A stretch of 64,000 nt of DNA from CAWAMD01 sp963783045 (GTDB taxonomy: Bacteria > Actinomycetota > Nitriliruptoria > Nitriliruptorales > Nitriliruptoraceae): NCBI GenBank assembly GCA_963783045.1, contig CAWAMD010000009.1, forward strand, positions 310,001 to 374,000, read 5' to 3'. The position numbers and the translations under genes were made by a program. The notes beneath the pieces are model-generated. The model was not told the origin of the DNA and did no database searches. It worked only from the letters and a program-made list of their open reading frames with translations. The stretch's first letter is position 1, and each line of letters opens with the position of its first letter. This document shows positions 18,677 through 26,764 of this stretch, piece by piece.

Positions 18677-19018
18677 ATGGGAACGAGCGCGCTTGCGAGG
18701 GAGATCGACGGCATCAAGGAACGGATGAACGTGAAGAGCCGGGACATCGCGCGGCTGGTGGGGACCTCACCGCAGACGGTGTCGCGCTGGTACGCGGGGG
18801 AGTCGTCGCCGCCCACCGATCGGCTCCGTCCGCTTCTCACGCTCAACTGGATCGCGGCGCGCCTCTCCGAGTTCTTCGAGCCGGAAGAGGCTCGTCTCTG
18901 GCTCTACCGGCCGCACCCACTGCTCGACGGGGCGAGTCCCGCGGACTACATCGAACACGAACGCGTCGATGAGGTTCTCGCGTTGCTCGACCAGTTGGAG
19001 TCGGGTGCCTACGTCTGA
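18677..19018 (+). CDS. Xre/MbcA/ParS-type antitoxin
   Basis: 113 residues. Residues about 18-45 form a helix-turn-helix (IARLVGTSPQTVSRWYAGE); the C-terminus carries the DUF2384 toxin-binding domain (RLWLYRPHPLLDGASPADYI and VDEVLALLDQLESGAYV). This is the cognate antitoxin type for RES-domain NADases. An AGGTGA site precedes the ATG. It appears intact although the head-to-head RES gene is broken, so it may now serve only as a repressor or as protection against related toxins. Confidence 0.88.
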   Translation: MGTSALAREIDGIKERMNVKSRDIARLVGTSPQTVSRWYAGESSPPTDRLRPLLTLNWIAARLSEFFEPEEARLWLYRPHPLLDGASPADYIEHERVDEVLALLDQLESGAYV

Positions 19019-19445
19019 GAACGTCCCATCGCGGACTGACTGTGGGCCGCCTATCGCGAGGAGCGTCCGCGGCTAGAGACCGGTGCGGCTGCAGCCTCGG
19101 AAGGGGGTGACGCGCAGCCCCGTCAGCGTTGGCAGTCGTCTGCCGCGTACAGGAAGTAGAAGCCCTTCCGTTCAGCCTTCTTCCGACCTTCGATCGACTG
19201 GCCGAGTGCGCGGACGCCGGCATCAGCGAGTGGGACTGCTGCAGAGGCCGCGGCCAAGAGCTGTCCCGAGAGGTCGTTCAGCCCGGCATGTCCCTGGGTG
19301 GGGAGGCCTCTGGAAGGGCGTCAGACGTGACAGCCAGACAGCCGCGCTGACAGCCAAGCCCATGGACGACGGCGGACATCGGCGAACGAGCACGGACGGG
19401 AGATCCCGCCTCCGGCCGAATCTCAGAAGTGCAGAATCCTGGTGG
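19019..19445. other. 427-bp stretch without recognisable gene
   Basis: Short open frames on both strands lack ribosome sites and any recognisable motif. No repeat or tRNA seen. Confidence 0.5.
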
Positions 19446-20135
19446 TCAGGCCGCCGTATCGGCCAGGATCTGCTTCGCGCGGTCGAACACCGCGTCGAGC
19501 ATCTCCTCGGTCAGCCGCCCCGTGAAGGTGTTCTGCTGGCTGACGTGGTACGAGCCGACCATCCTCGGACCGGCGGCGGTCACGTGCTCCTCGCCGTGTC
19601 CGAACCGGGGCTTCGGCGAGTCGTAGCCGAACAGGCGCAGGCACACGTCCCATGCGAACCCGCCGAGCGCGACGACGACCTCGACGGGCAGCAGGCGCGC
19701 CTCGGCCTCGAGGTAGGGCAAGCACCGGTCGCGCTCGGCGGCCGTCGGCTTGTTCGCGGGCGGCGCGCAGCGGACCGGCGCGGTCACGTAGGCGTCCGTC
19801 AGCGCAAGCCCGTCGTCACGGTGCTCGGAGGCCGGCTGGTTCGCGAAGCCGGCGCGGTGCAGCGCGCCGTACAGCCAGTCGCCGGAACGGTCGCCGGTGA
19901 ACATGCGGCCCGTGCGGTTCGCGCCGTGGGCGGCGGGCGCCAGGCCGACGACGAGCAGGCGCGCCTGCGGATCACCGAAGCCGGGCACGGGGCGACCCCA
20001 GTAGTCCCAGTCCTCGTAGGCGCGGCGCTTCGTGCGCGCCACCTCCTCGCGCCAGTCGACCAGACGTGGGCAGGCACGACAGTCGACCACGTCGGCGTCC
20101 AGCGCCGCGACGGAGGTCCAGGAGGGAGAAGGCAT
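19446..20135 (-). CDS. family 5 (UdgB-type) uracil-DNA glycosylase
   Basis: Removes uracil and some deaminated bases from DNA, starting base-excision repair. 229 residues from ATG 20135, chosen because family similarity begins at DVVDCRACPRLVDWREEVA. Four cysteines suited to a 4Fe-4S cluster are visible: CRAC near the N-terminus, VRCAPP and DVCLRLFG. Active-site motif VGLAPAAHGANRTGRMFTGD and the later MVGSYHVSQQNTFTG fit family 5. An upstream in-frame start at 20243 would add 36 unlikely residues. Confidence 0.92.
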   Translation of the reverse strand: MPSPSWTSVAALDADVVDCRACPRLVDWREEVARTKRRAYEDWDYWGRPVPGFGDPQARLLVVGLAPAAHGANRTGRMFTGDRSGDWLYGALHRAGFANQPASEHRDDGLALTDAYVTAPVRCAPPANKPTAAERDRCLPYLEAEARLLPVEVVVALGGFAWDVCLRLFGYDSPKPRFGHGEEHVTAAGPRMVGSYHVSQQNTFTGRLTEEMLDAVFDRAKQILADTAA

Positions 20136-20419
20136 GGCGTCGGCAGGGTAGTGCGGTGTCGGCCACGGTCCTCCGGCGGCATTTCCCGGTGCACCTCTGG
20201 GGAGCGTCCGACGACGTACCGATAGCGCCGCGGCGTCTTCCATGACGCTCGAGCAGGCCGAGACGTTGCAGGCAGTCGGTGATGTCGCCGGAATCGTGCG
20301 CTGTGCAGGACGGATGCAACTGCCGGGGCCTGCGCGTCAACCGAACGGTGAAGGAGAGCGTCTGACCGGGTGAGAGCAGCCGCAGCGAGATGCGGCTCCG
20401 CCCCTTTTGGAGACCTTCG

Positions 20420-21421
20420 ATGCGCCGTCACGTCCTGTCCATCGCCATCGCCACGCTGCTCGTCGTCGGGGGCAGCGCCGGCGCCGTCGCGGCCGTCGGC
20501 TCCTTCGATCCGTACGGGCTGCTGCACGGGCCCGACACCGGTGTCGGCGCTCCGGTGGAGCAGCCGGCGGACGGACCGGTGGCGACCCCGACGCCCGACC
20601 CGGTAACGGCGCCCGCAACCGAGACGCCGGCGGATGACCATGATGCGCCGGCACAGACCGAGCCCACCACGCCGGTGCCTGGATCGCCGACCGACGCACC
20701 CGGATCAGAGGCGCCAGAGTCGCCGACGCCGACCGACGCGCCCGCGACCGACGCGCCCGCGACCGACGCGCCGGCGACCGACGCGCCGGCGACTGACGCT
20801 CCTGAGCCGAGCGCCCCGGCCACGCCGGCCGTCGACATGGTCGCCGTGCAGACCCGGCTGAGCGAGCTGCACTACTACGTCGGGGCGATCGACGGGAAGG
20901 AAGGCCCGGCCACGCGCAGCGCGGTCATGGCGTTCCAGAAGGTCAACCACCTCGGCGTCGACGGCGTCGTCGGACCGAAGACCCTCGCGGCGCTCGAGGA
21001 TCCCGTCCTGCCGACGCTTCGCGGGGGTGCCGCCGACCGGATCGAGGTCGACCTGACCGCGCAGGTGCTCTACCTCGTGCAGGGCGGCGAGCTCGTCCGC
21101 ATCGTCCCGGTCAGCTCCGGGAGCGGTGAGACCTACCGCACGAAGAGCGGCGGATCCGCGCACGCGAACACGCCGACCGGGACGTTCACGATCACCCGCC
21201 ACATCCGTGGCGAGCACCGGTCGGACCTCGGCATCCTCTACAGCCCGATGTACTTCTACAAGGGGTGGGCGATCCATGGCTCGCCGTCGGTACCGGCCTA
21301 CCCGGCCAGCCACGGCTGCGTCCGCGTGAACAACTGGGACATCGCCTGGATGTTCGACCGCGTCGCGATCGGCACCTCCGTGCAGGTGTACGGCGGGAGC
21401 CACGTCTTCCGGGTGAACTGA
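20420..21421 (+). CDS. secreted L,D-transpeptidase with peptidoglycan-binding domain
   Basis: 333 residues from ATG 20420 (TGGAG site nine bases upstream). Signal peptide/anchor (VLSIAIATLLVVGGSAGAVA), a Pro/Thr/Ala linker with a five-fold TDAPA repeat, a PG_binding_1 domain (LSELHYYVGAIDGKEGPATR), then a YkuD catalytic domain with GWAIHGSPSVPAYPASHGCV, where His and Cys form the active site. Predicted to make 3-3 peptidoglycan cross-links outside the membrane. Followed by a strong terminator and so monocistronic. Confidence 0.93.
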   Translation: MRRHVLSIAIATLLVVGGSAGAVAAVGSFDPYGLLHGPDTGVGAPVEQPADGPVATPTPDPVTAPATETPADDHDAPAQTEPTTPVPGSPTDAPGSEAPESPTPTDAPATDAPATDAPATDAPATDAPEPSAPATPAVDMVAVQTRLSELHYYVGAIDGKEGPATRSAVMAFQKVNHLGVDGVVGPKTLAALEDPVLPTLRGGAADRIEVDLTAQVLYLVQGGELVRIVPVSSGSGETYRTKSGGSAHANTPTGTFTITRHIRGEHRSDLGILYSPMYFYKGWAIHGSPSVPAYPASHGCVRVNNWDIAWMFDRVAIGTSVQVYGGSHVFRVN

Positions 21422-21456
21422 AGACACCCGGAACCGGCTGCCGTTCTCCAAGGCGC

Positions 21457-21491
21457 GCGGCCCCTCGGCCCTTCCCCGGCCGAGGGGCCGC
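21457..21491 (+). terminator. strong hairpin terminator after L,D-transpeptidase
   Basis: Perfect 14-bp stem GCGGCCCCTCGGCC / GGCCGAGGGGCCGC with loop CTTCCCC, 36 bp after the stop codon. No U tract follows. Confidence 0.75.
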
Positions 21492-21546
21492 ACGCGTCTG
21501 CGGTGCCGGACCGGCCACCGCCACAGCGCGGTTAGGCTCGGCGTGT

Positions 21547-22611
21547 ATGGATCCCACGACTGGAAGGCTCACGGCCTACAGCCACGGCGCCGGTTGAGCG
21601 TGCAAGCTCGGTCCCGGTGACCTGGCGCAGGTCCTGCGCCGCCTCGGACGTCCCCAGCATCCCGACCTGATCGTCGGGGGCGACGGGACAGACGACGCCG
21701 CTGTGTGGCGCCGTCCGGACGGTCGTGCGCTCGTGGCCACCGCCGACTTCTTCACGCCGATCGTCGACGACGCGCGAACGTGGGGGAGGGTCGCCGCCGC
21801 GAACGCAGCGTCGGACGTGTACGCGATGGGCGGGACGCCGATGTTTGCGCTGAACCTCGTGGCATGGCCGCGTGGCGAGCTGTCGCTGGAGGTGCTCTCC
21901 GAAGTGCTCGCCGGCGGCGAGGAGCAGGCCACCACCGGCGGCTGGATCGCGGTCGGCGGGCACACCGTCGACGGCGCCGAGCCGATGTACGGCCAGGCCG
22001 TCATCGGGGAGGTGGACCCGGACCGGCTGCTGCGGCTCGTCGGAGGCCGGCCGGGCGACCGGCTGGTGCTGACCAAGCCGATCGGGACGGGGCTGCTCGC
22101 CACGGCGGTAAAGAACCTGGACCCGGCCGAGACGACCGAGCCGGGCGGCCGCTGGCAGCCCACCTACGCCGCCGCCGTCACCGAGATGACGCGCCTCAAC
22201 GACGTCGCGGCCCGCGTCGCCCTCGAGGCCCGGGCCACCGCCGCCACCGACGTGACCGGGTTCGGGCTGCTCGGACACCTGCGCAACCTCGCCCTCGCGT
22301 CGGGCCTCGCCGCCGAGCTGACGACCTGGGAGATTCCCGTCCTGCCCGGAGCCTGGGATCTCCTCGACGCCGGGTACGTCCCCGGGGGCACGCACCGCAA
22401 CCTCTCGTTCGTGCGGCCCTACCTCGACACGGACGAGGACGAGCACGTGCTGACGCTGTATGCGGACGCCCAGACCTCCGGGGGTCTGCTGTTCGCCACC
22501 GAGGAGCATGCGGCACGCGACGCGGTCAGCGAGCTGCGGGCGCTCGGCCACGCGGCGGCGGTGGTGGGGCGGCTGACCGAGGGCGAGCCCGGAAGGATCG
22601 GCGTGCGCTGA
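21547..22611 (+). CDS. selD: selenide,water dikinase; selenocysteine-containing (in-frame TGA)
   Basis: Makes selenophosphate from selenide and ATP for selenocysteine synthesis. From ATG 21547 the first 16 codons end SHGAG, then TGA at 21595-21597, then ACKLGPGDLAQVLRRLG. This matches the SelD active site GAG(U/C)xCK, so the TGA is read as selenocysteine. The rest is a full SelD: GGDGTDDAAVWRRPDG, ADFFTPIVDDARTWGRVAAA, ASDVYAMGGTPMFALNLVAW, ATDVTGFGLLGHLRNLA. Length 354 residues is normal. A hairpin resembling a bacterial SECIS follows the TGA. selA, selB and tRNA-Sec are not in this window. A conventional gene caller would start at 21703 and lose the active site. Confidence 0.92.
21624..21640 (+). 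promoter_or_regulatory. SECIS-like hairpin in selD
   Basis: GGCGCAG-GTC-CTGCGCC: 7-bp stem with an apical loop beginning GU. The core GCAGGTCCTGC closely resembles the E. coli fdhF SECIS apex (GCAGGTCTGC, from memory). The loop lies 34 bases after the TGA, in the range known for bacterial SECIS elements. Confidence 0.65.
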
Positions 22612-22667
22612 CGGTTGGCACGGGCGTCGCGCCCGCGAAGCCGCTAGCCACCAGCCGCCAGCGGCGG

Positions 22668-22718
22668 TAACCCGGGCGGGACGTCCAGCATGTATCCGAG
22701 AACGTCCCGCCTGGGTGA
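22668..22718. repeat. palindromic repeat family 2, copy A
   Basis: 17-base arms TAACCCGGGCGGGACGT and ACGTCCCGCCTGGGTGA (two mismatches) around a 17-base centre starting CCAGCATG. Its first 25 bases match the copies at 24473 and 24535 in 22 positions. Lies 57 bp after selD. Confidence 0.7.
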
Positions 22719-22932
22719 CACGTTCGCCGGCGCGGAACCCGGGCACTGTGTCCAGGACGTTCGTATCGTTTCGCACGAGGCTGCCGGCGGTGGGCGGCGC
22801 ATCGGGACGGGGAGGAATCACCGGGGCGGGCGTCGAACCTGGGCGTGCGGCGGTCCACAGCGACGCTCGGGGCGAGCTCGGCGGGTGCGCGGCGGGCTCG
22901 TAGGATCGTGCGACCGAGATCGAGGAGGGGCG

Positions 22933-23549
22933 ATGGCCTCGCGGGTGCGTGTCGCGATCGCGGTCGGTGTGGCCGTGGTGCTGGGGGCGGTGGCGGTGGT
23001 CGCGTTCGCGTCGGGGCGTAACCAGCGGCCGGCGCCGATGGCGGCGCCGAGCGCGTCGCCGTCGAGCCAGGCGTCCCCGACGGCGGTCGTGACGCCGCGG
23101 CCGGCGCCGAGCCCGACGGTGGCGATCCGGTTGCCGGACAACAAGGGCGACGACCCGGTGGCGGCGATGAAGGAGATCGTCCGCTTCCGCGATGAGCTCT
23201 TGCATGCCATCCTGACCCCGGGCAAAGTCCCTCTCGTCTATTCGCCGCTCTGCGCCTGTGCACGCCGAACCTGAAATCAGAAGCTCGACGCAGTCCCTCC
23301 GACAGGGCTGGCACACACGAAGGTGAGGTACTCGGAAGTGGGAGGAGCCGAACTCGTGGAGCAAGGGTGGGCATCGTGGCCACTGTGGCTATGAGCGTGC
23401 AACCGGCGCGGATACGGTGGTCGTCGACGAGAACGGTGTCGTCATCGAACGTGACGAGCCCAGGCCGTAGCACAGTCACGTTACGAGGCCATCTGTTTCG
23501 GGAACAGGACGGTCGATGGCGGGTGCAGGACATGAGGACAGCGCAGTGA
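22933..23549 (+). pseudogene. decayed secreted NTF2/SnoaL-like protein
   Basis: ATG 22933 with a GAGGAGGGG site opens a membrane anchor (VAIAVGVAVVLGAVAVVAFA), a Ser/Pro/Thr linker and a domain start (VAAMKEIVRFRDELLHAILT); this frame stops at 23274. The end of a plausible continuation (STVTLRGHLFREQDGRWRVQ, stop at 23549) is in another frame, with pieces between in a third (TVVVDENGVVIERDE). Several indels are needed to rejoin them, more than the single shifts elsewhere, so real decay is likely. The fold assignment is weak. A gene caller would report 22933-23274 as a 113-residue protein. Confidence 0.5.
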
Positions 23550-23832
23550 GCGGTCGTCGTGATACGTCTACGCCTTTGCTATCGTACGACGTTCTTGCAG
23601 GCCGCAGTGATGGCCGTTCCCGAGCGCTGGCTGCGCTCCGGACCAGCGGGTCGGGCAACGCATCACTTGACTCGGACGAGGATGGCCGGCGACGCTTTCG
23701 ATCGCCTCGAAGGTGGGGGCGCGGGGAGCGGCCATGCCGAACGACCCGCCTGGCCACGAGACGCTCATACCCCTTACGTCGACCGTCGCGTTATCGACCA
23801 CTACCTGAATCTCACGTGCGGCCCCGACCGCG

Positions 23833-24459
23833 TTGTTGGCCTCGTCAAGCTACTCCATGTCGACGGTCCGGGACAGGAAACGCGAACTCCGTCAGCATGA
23901 GCAGGAGTGCGTTCCGCTGCCGGATCTGGCGGGTGTGGTCGGTGCTGGTGGTGTGGTGGATGGGGTGCTGGCGTCACAGATCGTGCGGGAGGCGCTGCCC
24001 ACGCCGGACGTGGATGTCAGTCCTCACCGTGACGGGCTGACCGGTCTCGAGACCTATCTCTGGTATGCCGACGATGGCGCGTCGGCGCTCGAGCCGGTCG
24101 ATCATGACGGGGATCCCTCCACGCCGCCGCGGTGGGGGCTGCAGGTGACCGCGAGCCAGGGGCCGGTCACGGTGACCGCGACCGCCTACATCGCCGAGTA
24201 CCGCTGGACGATCGAGGGTCCGGAGTCGCGGGTGCTGGTCGCGTCGGTGCCGGGCTCGGAGTCGGATCCGGCTGCTCGGTACACGTTTGGGCATCGGGGC
24301 GACTACACGCTGGTGTCGTCGGTGACCTGGGCGGGTGTCTACCGGTGGTCGTCGGCGGCGGGGGCCGGCGGGTCGGGGCAGCTGGCGCCGGTGGCCAAGG
24401 ACTCGGCCGCGCGTCCGTATCACGTGCGTGAGGCGCGGGCGGTGCCGGTCGACCGCTGA
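23833..24459 (+). CDS. C-terminal part of a secreted PKD-like protein
   Basis: About 208 codons. The region DGLTGLETYLWYADDG followed by VTATAYIAEYRWTIEGPESR and FGHRGDYTLVSSVTWAGVYR resembles the C-terminal beta-sandwich (PKD-like) of extracellular actinobacterial proteins that normally have a signal peptide and about 100 more N-terminal residues. No signal peptide is visible and no ribosome site precedes the start, so the N-terminus may be lost. It follows the decayed gene at 22933 in the same orientation. Function unknown. Confidence 0.5.
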   Translation: MLASSSYSMSTVRDRKRELRQHEQECVPLPDLAGVVGAGGVVDGVLASQIVREALPTPDVDVSPHRDGLTGLETYLWYADDGASALEPVDHDGDPSTPPRWGLQVTASQGPVTVTATAYIAEYRWTIEGPESRVLVASVPGSESDPAARYTFGHRGDYTLVSSVTWAGVYRWSSAAGAGGSGQLAPVAKDSAARPYHVREARAVPVDR

Positions 24460-24472
24460 GCGGGCCCGCCCG

Positions 24473-24518
24473 TAACTCGGGCGGTTCGTCCAGCATGCTG
24501 GAGGTTTCGCCCGAGTTG
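24473..24518. repeat. palindromic repeat family 2, copy B
   Basis: Arms TAACTCGGGCG and CGCCCGAGTT enclose a second palindrome TCCAGCATGCTGGA. The 46 bases match copy C almost exactly, differing at the last base. Confidence 0.75.
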
Positions 24519-24534
24519 CACCGGGGCGGCGCGC

Positions 24535-24580
24535 TAACTCGGGCGGTTCGTCCAGCATGCTGGAGGTTTCGCCCGAGTTA
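24535..24580. repeat. palindromic repeat family 2, copy C
   Basis: Perfect 11-bp outer arms TAACTCGGGCG / CGCCCGAGTTA with inner palindrome TCCAGCATGCTGGA; direct neighbour of copy B, 62 bp apart start to start. Confidence 0.75.
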
Positions 24581-24779
24581 CCGCCGGACAGCGCCCCGCA
24601 CAGCGCCCGTGACGCGAGCCCAGGAACACCCTCGGCGGCCGATACGCCCGATCCGTAGAACCAGCAGACCGCACCGTGAGCGGCACCACTTTCGGGGAGA
24701 TCACGCCTTCTCGGTACCGTCGCCGCCCGGCGACGCCCGACGAACCCGCCGGCAGGGCGCCGAACGGGAAGGAGCCGCG

Positions 24780-25202
24780 GTGAGCGACAACGTCTTCGAG
24801 ATCGACCGCGCGACCTTCGACGCCCTCGTGGCGCACGCATGGTCGGACTTCCCCTACGAGGTCTGCGGCCTCCTCGGCGTCAAGCCGGACGGCAGCATCG
24901 AGCAGTTCCGCATCACCAACGCCGAGCGATCCATGACCTACTACGTCATGGACGGCAAGGAGCTCCTCAAGGCGATGCGGACCATCGAGGACGAGGGCTG
25001 GGGACTCGCCATCTACCACTCCCACACCCACACCCAGGCGTACCCGTCCGCCACCGACCGGCGGCTCGCGGCCTATCCCGAGGCGACCTACCTCATCATC
25101 ACCCTCCAGGACCGCGACAACCCCGACATCCGCGCCTTCTCGATCATCGACGGCGAGGTCACCGAGAAGCCGGTCGAGATCCGCGAACCCGCCGTCGGCT
25201 GA
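24780..25202 (+). CDS. mec: Mec-type JAMM metalloprotease for CysO-cysteine
   Basis: 140 residues from GTG 24780 behind a GGAAGGAG site. Zinc-binding JAMM motif H-x-H-x7-S-x2-D is complete (YHSHTHTQAYPSATD), with the upstream catalytic Glu in FPYEVCGLLG. In M. tuberculosis Mec (Rv1334) releases cysteine from the CysO-cysteine adduct. It is followed by cysO and cysM, the same set and order. A 288-bp gap with a stem-loop separates it from cysO. Confidence 0.92.
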   Translation: MSDNVFEIDRATFDALVAHAWSDFPYEVCGLLGVKPDGSIEQFRITNAERSMTYYVMDGKELLKAMRTIEDEGWGLAIYHSHTHTQAYPSATDRRLAAYPEATYLIITLQDRDNPDIRAFSIIDGEVTEKPVEIREPAVG

Positions 25203-25232
25203 CCCTCTCGCTGGCCAGCAACCGCAACCGAA

Positions 25233-25268
25233 GTGCGTTGGCGCACGCTTGCGTGCTGCAACGCACTA
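25233..25268. promoter_or_regulatory. stem-loop between mec and cysO
   Basis: AGTGCGTT/AACGCACT outer arms (8 bp perfect) continuing into GGCGCACG/CGTGCTGC with two mismatches and a CTTG loop. Could be a transcription terminator or a processing or regulatory RNA element; there is no U tract. Confidence 0.45.
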
Positions 25269-25370
25269 GTGCGCCGAGCAACGCGCCCCGCAACGACCTC
25301 GCCCAGCAACGCGCCCCGCAGCGACCCGCCCCGCAACGACCTCGCGCCCAGCAACCCCATCCCGCACGAT

Positions 25371-25390
25371 GGAAGCCCCCGGGGGTTTCC
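25371..25390. terminator. hairpin upstream of cysO
   Basis: GGAAGCCCCC/GGGGGTTTCC forms a 10-bp inverted repeat with one G-T position and essentially no loop. It lies after direct repeats of CAACGCGCCCCGCAACGACC type (about 25278-25347). Terminator or cruciform; role uncertain. Confidence 0.35.
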
Positions 25391-25490
25391 CATGTTCCCA
25401 CCTCCGGACGTGAGCCCGTCACCCGCCCCCGCTACCCTCGGCGTCCGCTCGCAGACCCCATTCGCAGACCACGAACCGAGGCGATCCCTC

Positions 25491-25769
25491 ATGCCCGTCG
25501 TCCGAATCCCCACCGTCCTGCGCAAGCACACCGACGGCCAGGCCAAGCTCGAGGCCAAGGGCACGACCGTCGGCGAGGTGTTCGCCGATCTCACCGCGCG
25601 GTACCCCGACCTCGAGGAGCAGCTCCTCGACGAGGACGGGCAGGTCCGCGGCTTCATCAACGTCTACGTGGACGACGAGGACATCCGCTACATCGACGGG
25701 CTCGACTCCGGCGTCGAGGACGACACCGAGATCTCGATCATGCCGGCTGTCGCCGGCGGGGCGCGCTGA
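25491..25769 (+). CDS. cysO: CysO sulfur-carrier protein (ThiS/MoaD fold) with two-residue tail
   Basis: 92 residues, beta-grasp sulfur carrier: VVRIPTVLRKHTDGQAKLEA, FINVYVDDEDIRYIDGLDSG, ending ISIMPAVAGGAR. In the mycobacterial protein the terminal Gly-Gly carries the thiocarboxylate; here Ala-Arg follows the GG, so a protease, plausibly Mec next door, would have to trim it before activation. CysO thiocarboxylate is the sulfide donor for CysM. cysM starts six bases after the stop. The ATG has a GAGGCGA site. Confidence 0.92.
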   Translation: MPVVRIPTVLRKHTDGQAKLEAKGTTVGEVFADLTARYPDLEEQLLDEDGQVRGFINVYVDDEDIRYIDGLDSGVEDDTEISIMPAVAGGAR

Positions 25770-25775
25770 GCGCCG

Positions 25776-26714
25776 ATGCTCTTCGACGACATCACCCAGG
25801 CGATCGGCAACACGCCGCTCGTCGGCCTCCCGAACCTCTCGCCCCCCGGCTACACGATCTACCTGAAGCTCGAGGGCCACAACCCGACCGGCTCCGTCAA
25901 GGACCGTGTCGCGAAGTACCTCATCGAGCAGGCCGAGAAGAACGGCCAGCTGCGAGCTGGCCAGCGCATCATGGAGCCCACCTCCGGCAACACCGGCATC
26001 GGGCTCGCGGCGATCTGCCGCACGAAGGGCTACCCGCTGACCTGCGTCATGCCCGAGAACACCTCCGAGGAGCGCCGCCAGCTGCTCGAGATGTTCGGCG
26101 CCGAGATCGTCTACTCGCCGGCGAACGAGGGCTCCAACGGGGCGGTGCGGATGGCGCAGCAGCTCGCCGCCGACGACCCCGAGCTGTTCATGCCGTTCCA
26201 GTACGGCAACCCGGCCAACCCGCTCGCCCACTACGAGACCACCGGCCCCGAGATCATCACGGACCTGCCCGACCTCGCCGCCTTCGTCGCCGGGCTCGGC
26301 ACCGGCGGGACCGTCACCGGCGTCGGGCGCCGGCTCAAGCAGCACAACCCCGACGTGAAGGTCTACGCCGCCGAACCGGAGTACGGCGACACCGTCTACG
26401 GCCTGCGCAACCTCGACGAGGGCTACGTGCCCGAGGTGCTCGACCAGGACATCCTGGACAGCCGCATCAAGGTCGACTCCCGCAAGGCGCTCGACTTCAC
26501 CCGTCGGCTCGCCTCCGAGGAGGGAATCTTCGCCGGTGTCTCCACCGGCGCGTCGCTCGCCGTCGCCGTGCGGGTCTGCAAGCGGCTGCCCGAGGGGGCC
26601 AAGGTCGTCGCGCTCTCTCCGGACGGCGGATGGAAGTACCTCTCGACCGGGGCGTATGCTCCCGGCGACCTGGAGACGATCGCCGCGCGGATCGCCGGGA
26701 CTCTCTGGGCCTGA
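25776..26714 (+). CDS. cysM: CysO-dependent cysteine synthase
   Basis: PLP enzyme that adds CysO-bound sulfide to O-phosphoserine. 312 residues. PLP lysine in HNPTGSVKDRVAKYL, phosphate/substrate loop PTSGNTGIGLA, GLGTGGTVTGVGRRL glycine loop, and VALSPDGGWKYLSTGAYAP near the C-terminus. Placement right after cysO, and mec upstream, identifies the CysM branch rather than acetylserine-dependent CysK. Operon mec-cysO-cysM matches Mycobacterium Rv1334-Rv1336. Confidence 0.95.
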   Translation: MLFDDITQAIGNTPLVGLPNLSPPGYTIYLKLEGHNPTGSVKDRVAKYLIEQAEKNGQLRAGQRIMEPTSGNTGIGLAAICRTKGYPLTCVMPENTSEERRQLLEMFGAEIVYSPANEGSNGAVRMAQQLAADDPELFMPFQYGNPANPLAHYETTGPEIITDLPDLAAFVAGLGTGGTVTGVGRRLKQHNPDVKVYAAEPEYGDTVYGLRNLDEGYVPEVLDQDILDSRIKVDSRKALDFTRRLASEEGIFAGVSTGASLAVAVRVCKRLPEGAKVVALSPDGGWKYLSTGAYAPGDLETIAARIAGTLWA

Positions 26715-26764
26715 CGCGCCCACGGGCGGCTGCGGCGCTGCCCGTGCGACGGTAGGAACGACCT

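Noticed and set aside
23559..23900. 113-codon plus-strand frame after the decayed secreted protein
   Set aside because: No ribosome site, no recognisable domain, and conflicting frames; not supportable as a gene.
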